A stretch of 64,000 bases of DNA from JALOOB01 sp040766655 (GTDB lineage Bacteria > Chloroflexota > Anaerolineae > CG2-30-64-16). The stretch's first letter is position 1; each line of letters starts with the position of its first letter. The stretch lies in NCBI GenBank assembly GCA_040766655.1, contig JAXGQB010000019.1:1-64000 (forward strand), read 5' to 3'. Shown piece after piece: positions 1-7,413 of this stretch. A program made the position numbers and the translations under genes. The notes under the pieces are model-generated. The model had not been told where the DNA came from. It did no database searches and saw nothing but the letters and a program-made list of their open reading frames with translations.

Positions 1-694
1 CGCGGCGGGTGATAATGCGTGCTGGCAAGCTGAGTGGGAATGGAAAAATCGTTGGTATGAGGCGCACGGTTGGTTCTGGAAAAACGGACATTGGAGCAAT
101 CGTGATAACGCACGATTTGCGGATGAGGGTATACTTCGTGACACAATGGCCGAACTGGGCATCCAGTTCACTAAACTTGGTGCATCGTGGGCTTTTTCCG
201 AGATGAGTTTGGTGGCTCAGGGAGTAGTAGCTTTAGCTAATAAGATCGGCAGTTTCGCTCAACTGAGCCGTCTCCTGCCTTCTGCGACGAACTTCATGCG
301 GGCGCATCACGCGCTCTTTTACTACGCCGATCCGACCAGGGATCCCCCTGCTCACACCATCCCCGGTGGGAACTTCGTTGTGTTTGCCGACTCGCTATTC
401 ACGCAGGCCGACTACTTCATACGCGGCACAGCTGTGCATGAGGTAGCCCATCTGATCGACTACTTCAATCCGTTGCCAAATGGCATCTATATTCACCAGG
501 TCGCACCGCGAGGTACGCATATCAGCGACTATGCCGTTCAGGACAACCTGCACCTGGAGTACTGGGCTGAGATGGTAGCCGTATGGGTCTACGGCAAGAG
601 CTATACCGATACTGCTCTGGGCGGCAATTCTACGGCCTTGACGGTTGACCAACGTAATTGGGTTGCCCATGTGCTTAGCGGCTGGGGATGGTAA
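1..694 (+). CDS. Rhs-family protein, C-terminal metallopeptidase-like toxin tip (5' end outside window)
   Basis: The reading frame is open from base 2, so the gene begins before the window. The first residues (AAGDNACW, then WKNRWYEAHG) align with the segment just after the Rhs core boundary of the protein at 1429-2727, which identifies this as the variable tip of an Rhs protein. The tip carries HEVAH (bases 437-451) and, about 40 residues later, YWAEMVAVW (Glu codon at 569). This fits a zincin with HExxH plus a downstream Glu as third zinc ligand. Rhs proteins are large YD-repeat shells that carry C-terminal effectors, and metallopeptidase tips are a known effector class. The substrate is unknown. 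The stop overlaps the lipoprotein gene that follows, suggesting co-expression of effector and partner. Base composition is visibly less GC-rich than the core genes after 4.9 kb. Confidence 0.75.
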   Translation, partial: AAGDNACWQAEWEWKNRWYEAHGWFWKNGHWSNRDNARFADEGILRDTMAELGIQFTKLGASWAFSEMSLVAQGVVALANKIGSFAQLSRLLPSATNFMRAHHALFYYADPTRDPPAHTIPGGNFVVFADSLFTQADYFIRGTAVHEVAHLIDYFNPLPNGIYIHQVAPRGTHISDYAVQDNLHLEYWAEMVAVWVYGKSYTDTALGGNSTALTVDQRNWVAHVLSGWGW

Positions 695-1392
695 ATATGC
701 AGCATCGGCCACATCCCATGGGGTTGTTGTTAGGCGCATTATTGCTAACGTCGTGTGTTGAGGTGATGCCGAGGTCCGAGTCTACGCCTTCAGCAGTAGT
801 AGAGACTCCTTGGAGCTGCACTGAAGTAGTGGATTTGCGGCTCGAAGCCTTCCCGTTTCGGGCTTCAGAGGAAGCAGTGTCCACCTGGGTGCAGCAGGAA
901 ATTGGAGTACAGTCAACGGCGATTCAAGGAGGGCCTTCCGCATTTGGCAACGGCTACGTTAAATACTGGCGGGTGGGGCAACGGTGGTACGAGGTGTCGC
1001 AGTGGAGCGATGGTCGAGACTCCGTGCTGGTCAAGACCGGCTGGGATGGTTCGGCGCCCTCTCTGGCGGAAGCTCTGCGTTGTTTCGGCCAACCATCCCT
1101 CTATCGCGCCTATCTAGCCATGACGCCTGGCGGATACTGGACCTGTCTGGACCTCTGGTATCCTGAGCGTGGTCTGCTAGTCTCGTCATGTGTTACACGC
1201 AAGGCGACCCGTATTACTCCCGAACAAGCAGTAGCAGATATTTCCTATGTTCAGCCTGGAACGCTTAGCGAACTCATCCCGCGGTTCACCGCTGGTATTT
1301 CGCCGGGGTCAGAGCGTTACACTCAGATTGAACGGAGTTTGAAGCCCTGGCCCGGCGATATCTCTCGGATAGCGATTGATGACAGGGGTTAG
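688..1392 (+). CDS. Small lipoprotein, candidate immunity partner of the upstream Rhs tip
   Basis: A 234-residue protein with a short hydrophobic signal peptide ending in the lipobox LLTSC, so it is probably exported and lipid-anchored. The ATG at 688 overlaps the stop of the Rhs gene; ATG 697 is an alternative start. I recognise no named domain. It is clearly related to the protein at 2733-3407. Shared landmarks are a mid-protein pattern around CFGQPSLYRAY (CLGTPERYRAS in the other) and a C-terminal SLKPWPG block (TSKPWPG in the other). Each copy lies directly behind an Rhs metallopeptidase tip, which is the usual place for an immunity gene. A membrane-anchored, outward-facing protein could neutralise an exported peptidase. 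The immunity role is inferred from position and pairing only; a substrate or accessory role is possible. Confidence 0.6.
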   Translation: MVNMQHRPHPMGLLLGALLLTSCVEVMPRSESTPSAVVETPWSCTEVVDLRLEAFPFRASEEAVSTWVQQEIGVQSTAIQGGPSAFGNGYVKYWRVGQRWYEVSQWSDGRDSVLVKTGWDGSAPSLAEALRCFGQPSLYRAYLAMTPGGYWTCLDLWYPERGLLVSSCVTRKATRITPEQAVADISYVQPGTLSELIPRFTAGISPGSERYTQIERSLKPWPGDISRIAIDDRG

Positions 1393-1428
1393 TCGTCGCA
1401 TTTACGACAGTTTGAGTGGCAGCATTGC

Positions 1429-2727
1429 TTGGGTGGGGGCCAGGTGGTGATGCGCATCTTGACCAGCGGCGCGAATGGGGACAAGCAGGTTTACAGCTAT
1501 GGGCGTGTCAAGACCGAGGACGCTAACGGCAACGTCCTGACGCGGGTCGAGAAGGGCACAACCCACACACACGTGTATGACGAAGAGAACTGGCAGAAGT
1601 CGGTGACGGTGGGCGGCACGACGACGAGGTACTACTACGCCGGTGGCGCGCGCGTGGCGATGCTCGACGGCGCGACGTTGAAGTACCTGCTGGGCGATCA
1701 TCTGGGGTCAACGGCGATCACGACCAACAACACCGGCGCGCGGCAGACGGAGTTGCGCTACTTCGCCTATGGCAAGACGCGTTACGCTTTCGGCGCGCAG
1801 CCGACGAGCTTCAAGTACACGGGGCAACGCCAACAGGTGAACGCGAATGAAATGTACTTCTACGGCGCGCGCTGGTATGACGCTTATCTTAACCGGTGGA
1901 TCCAGCCTGATCCGACTGTACCACGACCCGGTGATCCACAAAGTCTGAATCGCTACAGTTACGCGGCCAACAATCCTCTCCGTTTCGTCGATCCATCGGG
2001 CCTGGCTGAATGCGCTGCAGGGGATCAACAGTGCTGGACCAACGAGTGGAACTGGAAAAATCGTTGGTACAATGCACACGGGTATTCGTGGGGTGGTAGT
2101 CACTGGTCGGTTGTTGGCAATCCGACATTCGCTGATGAAGGCATCACCGATGACGTTATTAGCGAAGCCGGCATCTCTCTTGCATCAGCAGCATCACCGT
2201 CGCCGTGGAGTTGGGATAATAAGAAGAAAGTTGCGTATGGGGCGGCCTCCATCGGGCAGAGCCTTTCCACAGGAATGGCGGGCCTGAGGGCTTTGTTGGG
2301 AGGGCATGCCCAAGTCACGCTGGGATCGGTTCCATTCTATTGCAATGGCGGTTGTGCGCCTCCGCCACCCTGGGCAGACGGCCATACAGTATTCCTGCCC
2401 ATAGGTCCGTTCAACGCTCAAGGCTTGCTGGGTGGCGCACAATGGGTCGTGCATGAGCTAGCGCATGTGATGGACTGGCAAGGCAACTTCTCGACACGAT
2501 GGAATGTAGCCCTTACACAGTATGCTGAGCACGCGAACACGCCATTCTTCAATGAACAACGGTGGGATAGATGGGCCGAGGCCGTAGCAGTGTGGGCGTT
2601 TGGCGGGGTAAGTGCTGGCGGAGGCTTCGTCACCAGTTATAAGCCTGGGGAGGTGGGTCAGCGAATCAACGCGAATGCCCTTACTGTGCAGATGGATCGT
2701 TTGCACGCCTTGCTGGAAGGGTGGTGA
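1429..2727 (+). CDS. Headless Rhs cassette: core end plus second metallopeptidase-like tip
   Basis: A 432-residue ORF lacking the signal and repeat region of a full Rhs protein. Residues 1-195 are the end of the Rhs core: YD-type repeats, YLLGDHLGSTAITTN, then YFYGARWYDAYLNRWIQP and NRYSYAANNPLRFVDPSGL. The tip follows, with HELAH at residues 342-346 and RWAEAVAVW (Glu 384), the same zincin layout as the tip ending at 694. The earliest start is TTG 1429 (ATG 1450 is internal), and no good Shine-Dalgarno sequence precedes either. The cassette is therefore probably a silent orphan tip available for recombination into the upstream gene, as is known for rhs and CDI loci. Expression as a small protein is not excluded. 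It is followed within 6 bases by its own lipoprotein partner. Confidence 0.75.
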   Translation: MGGGQVVMRILTSGANGDKQVYSYGRVKTEDANGNVLTRVEKGTTHTHVYDEENWQKSVTVGGTTTRYYYAGGARVAMLDGATLKYLLGDHLGSTAITTNNTGARQTELRYFAYGKTRYAFGAQPTSFKYTGQRQQVNANEMYFYGARWYDAYLNRWIQPDPTVPRPGDPQSLNRYSYAANNPLRFVDPSGLAECAAGDQQCWTNEWNWKNRWYNAHGYSWGGSHWSVVGNPTFADEGITDDVISEAGISLASAASPSPWSWDNKKKVAYGAASIGQSLSTGMAGLRALLGGHAQVTLGSVPFYCNGGCAPPPPWADGHTVFLPIGPFNAQGLLGGAQWVVHELAHVMDWQGNFSTRWNVALTQYAEHANTPFFNEQRWDRWAEAVAVWAFGGVSAGGGFVTSYKPGEVGQRINANALTVQMDRLHALLEGW

Positions 2728-2732
2728 GAGCT

Positions 2733-3407
2733 ATGCAGAAGCTGATCTGTCTGGCACTCATCGTCATGCTTGCACTGGCGAGTTGCACTGCTGTGCAGCC
2801 CACAACCTTAGACTGCGATCAACTTACTGGCGGGCCACTACGCGCACAGATCGGCAAAGCGATGCCATCCGAGCAACTGCGAAAATGGGCTAGCGACACT
2901 TTCCATCTCCCGATAAGTGGGATTCGGGCCGAGGTGCTCAGCCCAGGAATACTGGAGACGGTGGAGTGGCAAAGGGACGGCATCACATTCAGGAGTACGA
3001 TTGAGGGTGGCAAATTAGTCGACGTGAGAGTTTCCTATGGAGCAAGACAACCGCCAGCTGACCGTCTCATCGCCTGCCTGGGTACGCCTGAACGCTACCG
3101 CGCTTCGTATGAACAAATGGTTGAGGGCAACCAGCTTGGTCTCGACTTGCTGTTCGCCAGTGAAGGTGGTTTAGCGTACGGGGGAAAGGTTATGCGTATC
3201 GAGCAGAAGCAACCGCCGCTGCTGGATGGTACCTTTCCAATTTCGGGATTGACCATGGTAGAGCCAGGGACGGCGGATCAAGTTTTGCGTGAGATATGGG
3301 GCGAGCAGTCGAACGGCACTTATGAGCAGATGCTCCGCACGTCCAAACCCTGGCCAGGGGAATGGAAAAGCATTGTCATCGACATCGACCCGGCCATTAC
3401 GAAGTAG
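2733..3407 (+). CDS. Small lipoprotein, candidate immunity partner of the orphan Rhs tip
   Basis: A 224-residue predicted lipoprotein: MQKLICLALIVMLALASC is a signal peptide with lipobox LASC. ATG 2733 is preferred over GTG 2721 because GGTGAGAG precedes it at good spacing. It resembles the 688-1392 protein over its whole length, including the C-terminal KPWPG block, but with considerable divergence. That divergence is what is expected if each lipoprotein is matched to its own peptidase tip. No enzymatic motif is visible. Its start lies just behind the stop of the Rhs cassette, so the pair would be co-transcribed. The immunity assignment is inferred from context. Confidence 0.6.
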   Translation: MQKLICLALIVMLALASCTAVQPTTLDCDQLTGGPLRAQIGKAMPSEQLRKWASDTFHLPISGIRAEVLSPGILETVEWQRDGITFRSTIEGGKLVDVRVSYGARQPPADRLIACLGTPERYRASYEQMVEGNQLGLDLLFASEGGLAYGGKVMRIEQKQPPLLDGTFPISGLTMVEPGTADQVLREIWGEQSNGTYEQMLRTSKPWPGEWKSIVIDIDPAITK

Positions 3408-3506
3408 GTGCGCCGCCCAAGCAGCCATGCGTACAAAACGCATAGTCTCGTAGAGCAACGATTGAGTTTTACGCATTCTAGGACAGTGTAGTTGCGGAGA
3501 ATGCGA

Positions 3507-3532
3507 GAGGCAGGGTCTTGCGGCCCTGCCTC
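3507..3532 (+). terminator. GC-rich hairpin closing the Rhs region
   Basis: GAGGCAGGG at 3507-3515 pairs perfectly with CCCTGCCTC at 3524-3532 around an 8-base loop. There is no long T run, so it may be a weak or bidirectional terminator between the plus-strand lipoprotein gene and the minus-strand recombinase. The rest of 3408-3694 shows no gene that I can support. Confidence 0.5.
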
Positions 3533-3694
3533 CCCTACTCCGTCCCCGGCTGCGGCGCTCGCGTTAGTCTCCACCAGAGCGCTACCCTCCGCGCCGGCTG
3601 GCACCATGATAGCACGTTTGCACCCGGCCGTCTACGGGCGCGTCGAAATTCGCCTGCCGGGCAGGAGGCGGAGAAAAACCAGAACAGCGGTGTG

Positions 3695-4396
3695 TTAGCC
3701 GAGCAGCGCTGTATCGGCTTCAGTTGAGACGAATGCTGGCAACGGTGGATCGCGCTGGTTAGCATCGCATGCGGTGACGACAATCGCGATGCTTGCGCAG
3801 CCAGCAAGAAGCAAACGCATGCGCTCGACCAAGCCCAAGCGGTCCTCGGCGGTCAGTTCCGGCTCAGCCAGGCATGTGACCAGTTCGAGAAGCTGCGCCC
3901 GCTCGTCCTCCCCGACGGGCTGCGTCGATTCGGCTGCCGGCGGGGCGAGTTGCAGGCGGGCTTCGATGTGGGCCATCGCCGTGTAGTAATCGTCGGCGGC
4001 GGTCTGGTCGTGGACCCGGGCGTAGATCATTGTCGAGTTGAGTCGTTTATGGCCCATGAGCTTCTGAATGGAGGCGACGCGACACCCGGCATTGAGAAGT
4101 TGGGTGGCCATGGTGTGGCGCAGGCGGTGTGGATGCACTTTGACGCCCACCCGGTCGCCGGCGAGCTTGATCCGGCTGCGCACGAGGTCCTTCTTCACCG
4201 GCAGATTGCGGTACAGGAAGACGTGACTGCCGGGTCCCATGCCGCGCACGGCCAGGTACTGCTGCACGGCGGCTACGGTGGTGTCGGTCAGATAGACGAC
4301 CCGGTCGCGCAAGCCCTTACCGTGGCGGACGGTGAGCTTGCGCCCGCCCATGTCCAGGTCTTCGAGCAGCAGTTCTTCCAGTTCACCGAGGCGCAA
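3695..4396 (-). pseudogene. Tyrosine recombinase/integrase, 5'-truncated
   Basis: This encodes the catalytic half of a XerC/D-like tyrosine recombinase. Visible elements are Arg-I in WQAGLRLGEL, the HPHRLRH box with the second Arg, LMGHKRLNST with the conserved His, and the nucleophile Tyr in MIYARV. The N-terminal SAM-like DNA-binding half is missing. Upstream in frame there is a TAA about 17 codons before the TTG at 4396, inside the IS21-like terminus, and no plausible start except that TTG. The truncation coincides with the IS end, so the gene was probably broken by insertion. The C-terminal 60 residues after the catalytic Tyr are unusual for the family. It once may have mobilised the neighbouring accessory DNA; it is probably inactive now. 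Confidence 0.8.
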
Positions 4397-4404
4397 CCCG
4401 GCTT

Positions 4405-4597
4405 GCCAGTGTAGATTACGTCTGAAAACTGACCCACTTTACGTCTGAAAGTTGACCCACCCCACGGAGACCATCATCCTTGCTGTGAGACCGCAGCAAG
4501 GAGACCGCAGGAGATGATCACCGTGGAATGGCGAGAACGCTACCTGGTGACCTTCGCGCGAAAACGCGATTTGACTTATGAACGCCACCGGTTATAA
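4405..4597 (+). mobile_element. IS21-family-like terminus with a 27-codon istA start remnant
   Basis: Two tandem 23-base repeats occur at 4418-4440 and 4441-4463, both containing ACGTCTGAAA followed by TGACCCAC. Multiple terminal repeats of the form GGTCAGTTTT/GGGTCAACTT are typical of IS21-family ends. Downstream, ATG 4514 opens a 27-codon ORF beginning MITVEW, similar to the usual start of the IstA transposase, but it stops at 4597 with no transposase body or istB. I read this as one IS end plus a stub left by deletion. It abuts the truncated recombinase. The family assignment rests on remembered end structure, not on a database match. Confidence 0.5.
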
Positions 4598-4598
4598 T
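4571..4598 (+). promoter_or_regulatory. Promoter of the T-box-lysC operon
   Basis: TTGACT at 4571-4576 and a consensus TATAAT at 4593-4598 are separated by 16 bp. Transcription would start near 4605, just before the T-box leader. The promoter overlaps the istA remnant, so the IS scar may have contributed to it. Confidence 0.75.
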
Positions 4599-4604
4599 CG
4601 GCGT

Positions 4605-4898
4605 TACCGGAAATATGCAAAGCGTTGATCGGGACGAGTAAGCGGCGCGCAGGCGCCAGAGACGGCAGGCCATCGGCTGAAAGCCTGCCTCGTCATGGGC
4701 CCGCTGAAAACCCCCCGAGAGTGAGCGCCTCAAATCCGGCCGCCGGCCATCGCATGATGCAGGGCCGACCGGGGAGTGTATGGCGCTTCGGCTGGCCTCG
4801 TTACGGCCGACAAAGATAGCCCCCGCGTCCTGAAGACGGGAGGGCTGATATTGGGTGGAACCGCGAAGCTCCTCGCCCCAACGGCGAGGGGCTTTTTT
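4605..4898 (+). promoter_or_regulatory. T-box leader, threonine-type specifier
   Basis: The T-box signature GGGTGGAACCGCG lies at 4853-4865 directly before an intrinsic terminator. Stem I is recognisable: TCGGG 4628-4632 pairs with CCCGA 4714-4718, the S-turn AGTA is opposed by GAA at 4706-4708, and AGCGG pairs with CCGCT above it. The specifier position one base after GAA reads ACC at 4710-4712, a threonine codon. Uncharged tRNA-Thr would stabilise the antiterminator and switch on the aspartate-family operon. The bulge reads UGGA, which predicts U73 on the matching tRNA. The T-box call is firm; the amino acid assignment is read from the fold by eye. Confidence 0.88.
4868..4898 (+). terminator. 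T-box intrinsic terminator
   Basis: GCTCCTCGCC pairs with GGCGAGGGGC (one G-U pair) around a short loop, followed by TTTTTT. The left arm lies next to the T-box sequence, as needed for mutually exclusive antiterminator and terminator folds. Confidence 0.9.
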
Positions 4899-4920
4899 AG
4901 TGCTCATCAGGAGAGACCAA

Positions 4921-6324
4921 ATGCAGGTTCTCAAGTTCGGAGGCACGTCCGTCAACGATGCCCAGGCGATTTTCCAGGTCGCGGCCATCGTGGCCGACCA
5001 ATTGCGCACCGACCGGGAGGCCGTGGTCGTCACGTCTGCCATGCGCGGGGTCACCGATCTGCTGATCAACACCGCCAACGCGGCCGCGCAGGGCGACCGG
5101 CAGGCCTACCGTGACGCGCGCATGACCTTGATCGCGCGCCACCGCGATGCATCCGAGGCGCTGATCGCTGACCTTGATGAGCTGTCGGCCATCCAGGCGC
5201 ACATCGATGAGCGCGTGCGGGAGTTCGAGCGGCTGTGCATGGCCGTCGCCATCCTGGGCGAGCTGACGGAGCGCGGGCTGGCCGTCATTTCGGGGCTGGG
5301 CGAGCGGCTGATGGCGCCGATCCTGGCTGCAGCGGTGCGCGGCAGGGGGGTCGAGGCCGAGGCAGTCGACGCGGGAGAGCTCATCGTCACCGACGACAAC
5401 TACGCGTCCGCCGCGCCCGATATGGACGCGACCCGGACCGCCACGCGTGCCCGGTTGGCGTCCATGCTGGAGCGGGGCATCGTCCCCGTGGTCACCGGCT
5501 TCGTCGCCGCGACGCCGGCCGGCGTTCCGACGGTCCTCGGCCGCGGCGGCTCCGACTACTCCGCCGCGATCCTTGCGGCAGCCCTGGACGCGGACGAGAT
5601 CCAGATCTGGACCGACGTGGACGGCGTGCTGACCGCGGACCCGCGCATCGTATCGAGCGCACGCCCGCTGCGCGAGCTGACCTACGGTGAGGCGGCAGAG
5701 CTGGCCTACTTCGGCGCGAAGGTGCTGCACCCCAAGACGATGCTCCCGGCCATCGACCGGGGCATCCCCATCAGCGTGCGGAACACCTTCAATCCGTCCT
5801 TCCCTGGCACGCGCGTCGTGCCCAAGTCTTCCAACGGCGGCACGGTCAAGGCGCTGACCGTCATCCGCGGCCTGGCGCTCGTCACCGTCGCGGGCCGGGG
5901 CATGATGGGCGTGCCGGGCATTGCCGCGCGCACCTTCGCGGCCGTCGCGCAGCGCAACGCAAACGTGCTGATGATCTCCCAGGCATCTTCCGAGCAGAGC
6001 ATCTGCTTCGTGGTGCCCGAGGGAGACGCCGAGGGCGTGCGGGCTGCGCTGGCAACTACCTTCGGAGAAGAGATCCGGCGGAGGCTGATCGACCGGGTGG
6101 CCGTCGAGCCGGAGATCGTCATCGTCGCGGTGGTCGGTGAGGGCATGCGCGGCACGCCGGGCATCGCGGCCAGGCTCTTCTCCGCGCTCGGCGAACGTAG
6201 CCTCAACGTCATCGCGGTCGCACAGGGTTCGTCCGAGACGAACATCTCGCTGGCGCTGGCGTCGCAGGATGCCGACAACGGCATCCGCTACATCCATGAT
6301 GCCTTCGGACTGGGGGGAGCATGA
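4921..6324 (+). CDS. lysC: Aspartate kinase
   Basis: Phosphorylates aspartate, the first step of the aspartate family (Lys, Thr, Met). The start at ATG 4921 has AGGAGAG behind it and gives 467 residues beginning MQVLKFGGTSV, the conserved kinase N-terminus; a longer in-frame start at 4855 would lie inside the terminator hairpin. The GRGGSDYSA substrate/ATP motif is near residue 207, and DVDGVLTADPR follows. The C-terminus holds two ACT domains, each with a G-x-G-M-x-G-x-PGIAAR-type loop, so feedback inhibition by lysine and/or threonine is likely. It is the first gene behind the T-box. Its last four bases overlap the hom start (ATGA). This is a monofunctional enzyme, not the ThrA-type kinase-dehydrogenase fusion. 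Confidence 0.96.
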   Translation: MQVLKFGGTSVNDAQAIFQVAAIVADQLRTDREAVVVTSAMRGVTDLLINTANAAAQGDRQAYRDARMTLIARHRDASEALIADLDELSAIQAHIDERVREFERLCMAVAILGELTERGLAVISGLGERLMAPILAAAVRGRGVEAEAVDAGELIVTDDNYASAAPDMDATRTATRARLASMLERGIVPVVTGFVAATPAGVPTVLGRGGSDYSAAILAAALDADEIQIWTDVDGVLTADPRIVSSARPLRELTYGEAAELAYFGAKVLHPKTMLPAIDRGIPISVRNTFNPSFPGTRVVPKSSNGGTVKALTVIRGLALVTVAGRGMMGVPGIAARTFAAVAQRNANVLMISQASSEQSICFVVPEGDAEGVRAALATTFGEEIRRRLIDRVAVEPEIVIVAVVGEGMRGTPGIAARLFSALGERSLNVIAVAQGSSETNISLALASQDADNGIRYIHDAFGLGGA

Positions 6325-7397
6325 GACGCGTTCCGCTGATCATCTTCGGCGCCGGCAAGGTCGGCCGCGCGCTGCTGAGGCAGGTCCTCGAGGCCGCGCC
6401 CCTGCACGAGTCGCGCGACCGCGTCGCCCTGCGCGTGGCGGCCTGGTGCGATCGCGATGGCGCGGTGGTCGATGAGAAGGGCATCCCGGCCGAGGTGCTG
6501 GCTGCCGCGTCGGCTGCGAAGGCGGGCGGTGCGCGCCTTGCCGGCATCGAGGCTGGCTCGCCTCAGAGCAACCTGCCGGCCATCGTCGATGTGGCGGGAC
6601 AGGATGGCGCGATCGTGGTGGACGTCACGGCCACGGGTGAGACCGTGCCCGCACTCGAGCTGGCGTTGGCTCGCGGCTACGGCGTGGCGACGGCCAACAA
6701 GGTCCCGCTGACTGGTCCGCAGGCCACCTTCGAGACCCTGGTTCGCAGCGGCCGGTTCCGGTATGAGTCGACGGTGGGCTCGGCCGTGCCCGTCATCGAG
6801 GCTACGCTGGGCCTGCTCCGCGCGAACGACGAAATCCGCTCGATCCGCGGCGCGCTGAGCGGCACGCTGGGCTTCCTCTCGACGGGCTTGCAGGCCGGTC
6901 AGCCGTTCTCCGCGCTGGTGCATGACGCGATGCAGCGCGGCTACACGGAGCCCGATCCGCGCATCGACCTGGCAGGCATGGACGTGGCGCGTAAGGCATT
7001 GATCCTGGCGCGCACGATCGGATGGCGCCTCGAGCTGGACGACGTAAGCGTGGCGTCCCTGGTCCCGCCGCACCTGGCGGGCCTGCCGCTCGCCGAATTC
7101 CTGGCGCGGCTGCCCGAGCTGGACGACGCGTACGCCGCACAGGTAACCGCGGCGCGCGCCGAGGACGCCGTGTTGCGCTACGTCGCGGAACTCAGGGACG
7201 GCCGTGCCGGTGTCGGACTGCAGGCAGTTCGGGCGGACAGCGCGCTGGGCGCGCTGAAGGGCAACGACAACCTCGTTGCCTTCGAGTCGCGCTACTATCC
7301 GGACATGCCGCTGGTCCTGCAGGGGCGCGGCGCGGGCGTAGAGGCGGCCGCAGCGGGCGTGCACGCCGATATCATTGCCCTGGCCCAGTTGTGGTGA
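6321..7397 (+). CDS. hom: Homoserine dehydrogenase
   Basis: Reduces aspartate-semialdehyde to homoserine using NAD(P)H. The 358-residue protein starts with a Rossmann motif, IIFGAGKVGRALL. It has the family NKVPLTG segment and a DLAGMDVARKALILAR block, matching the conserved D-x-x-G-x-D-x-x-x-K catalytic region. There is no C-terminal ACT domain, so it is the short form and allosteric control would sit on LysC. The ATG overlaps the lysC stop by four bases, suggesting translational coupling. A second, divergent homoserine dehydrogenase is encoded at 18401-19444 in the arginine operon. Confidence 0.93.
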   Translation: MRRVPLIIFGAGKVGRALLRQVLEAAPLHESRDRVALRVAAWCDRDGAVVDEKGIPAEVLAAASAAKAGGARLAGIEAGSPQSNLPAIVDVAGQDGAIVVDVTATGETVPALELALARGYGVATANKVPLTGPQATFETLVRSGRFRYESTVGSAVPVIEATLGLLRANDEIRSIRGALSGTLGFLSTGLQAGQPFSALVHDAMQRGYTEPDPRIDLAGMDVARKALILARTIGWRLELDDVSVASLVPPHLAGLPLAEFLARLPELDDAYAAQVTAARAEDAVLRYVAELRDGRAGVGLQAVRADSALGALKGNDNLVAFESRYYPDMPLVLQGRGAGVEAAAAGVHADIIALAQLW

Positions 7398-7413
7398 AAC
7401 GGAGCAGAGTGCC

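Noticed and set aside
3408..3694. Short open frames in the gap after the second lipoprotein
   Set aside because: No ribosome site, no homology that I recognise and unusual composition; treated as intergenic with a hairpin.
4418..4463. CRISPR-like tandem repeats
   Set aside because: Only two adjacent copies without spacers, better explained as IS21-type terminal repeats. No CRISPR array or cas gene was seen in the window.
4897..6297. 466-codon open frame antisense to lysC
   Set aside because: High GC keeps the antisense frame open. The protein is rich in His, Arg and Asp, has no motif, and lysC is unmistakable.
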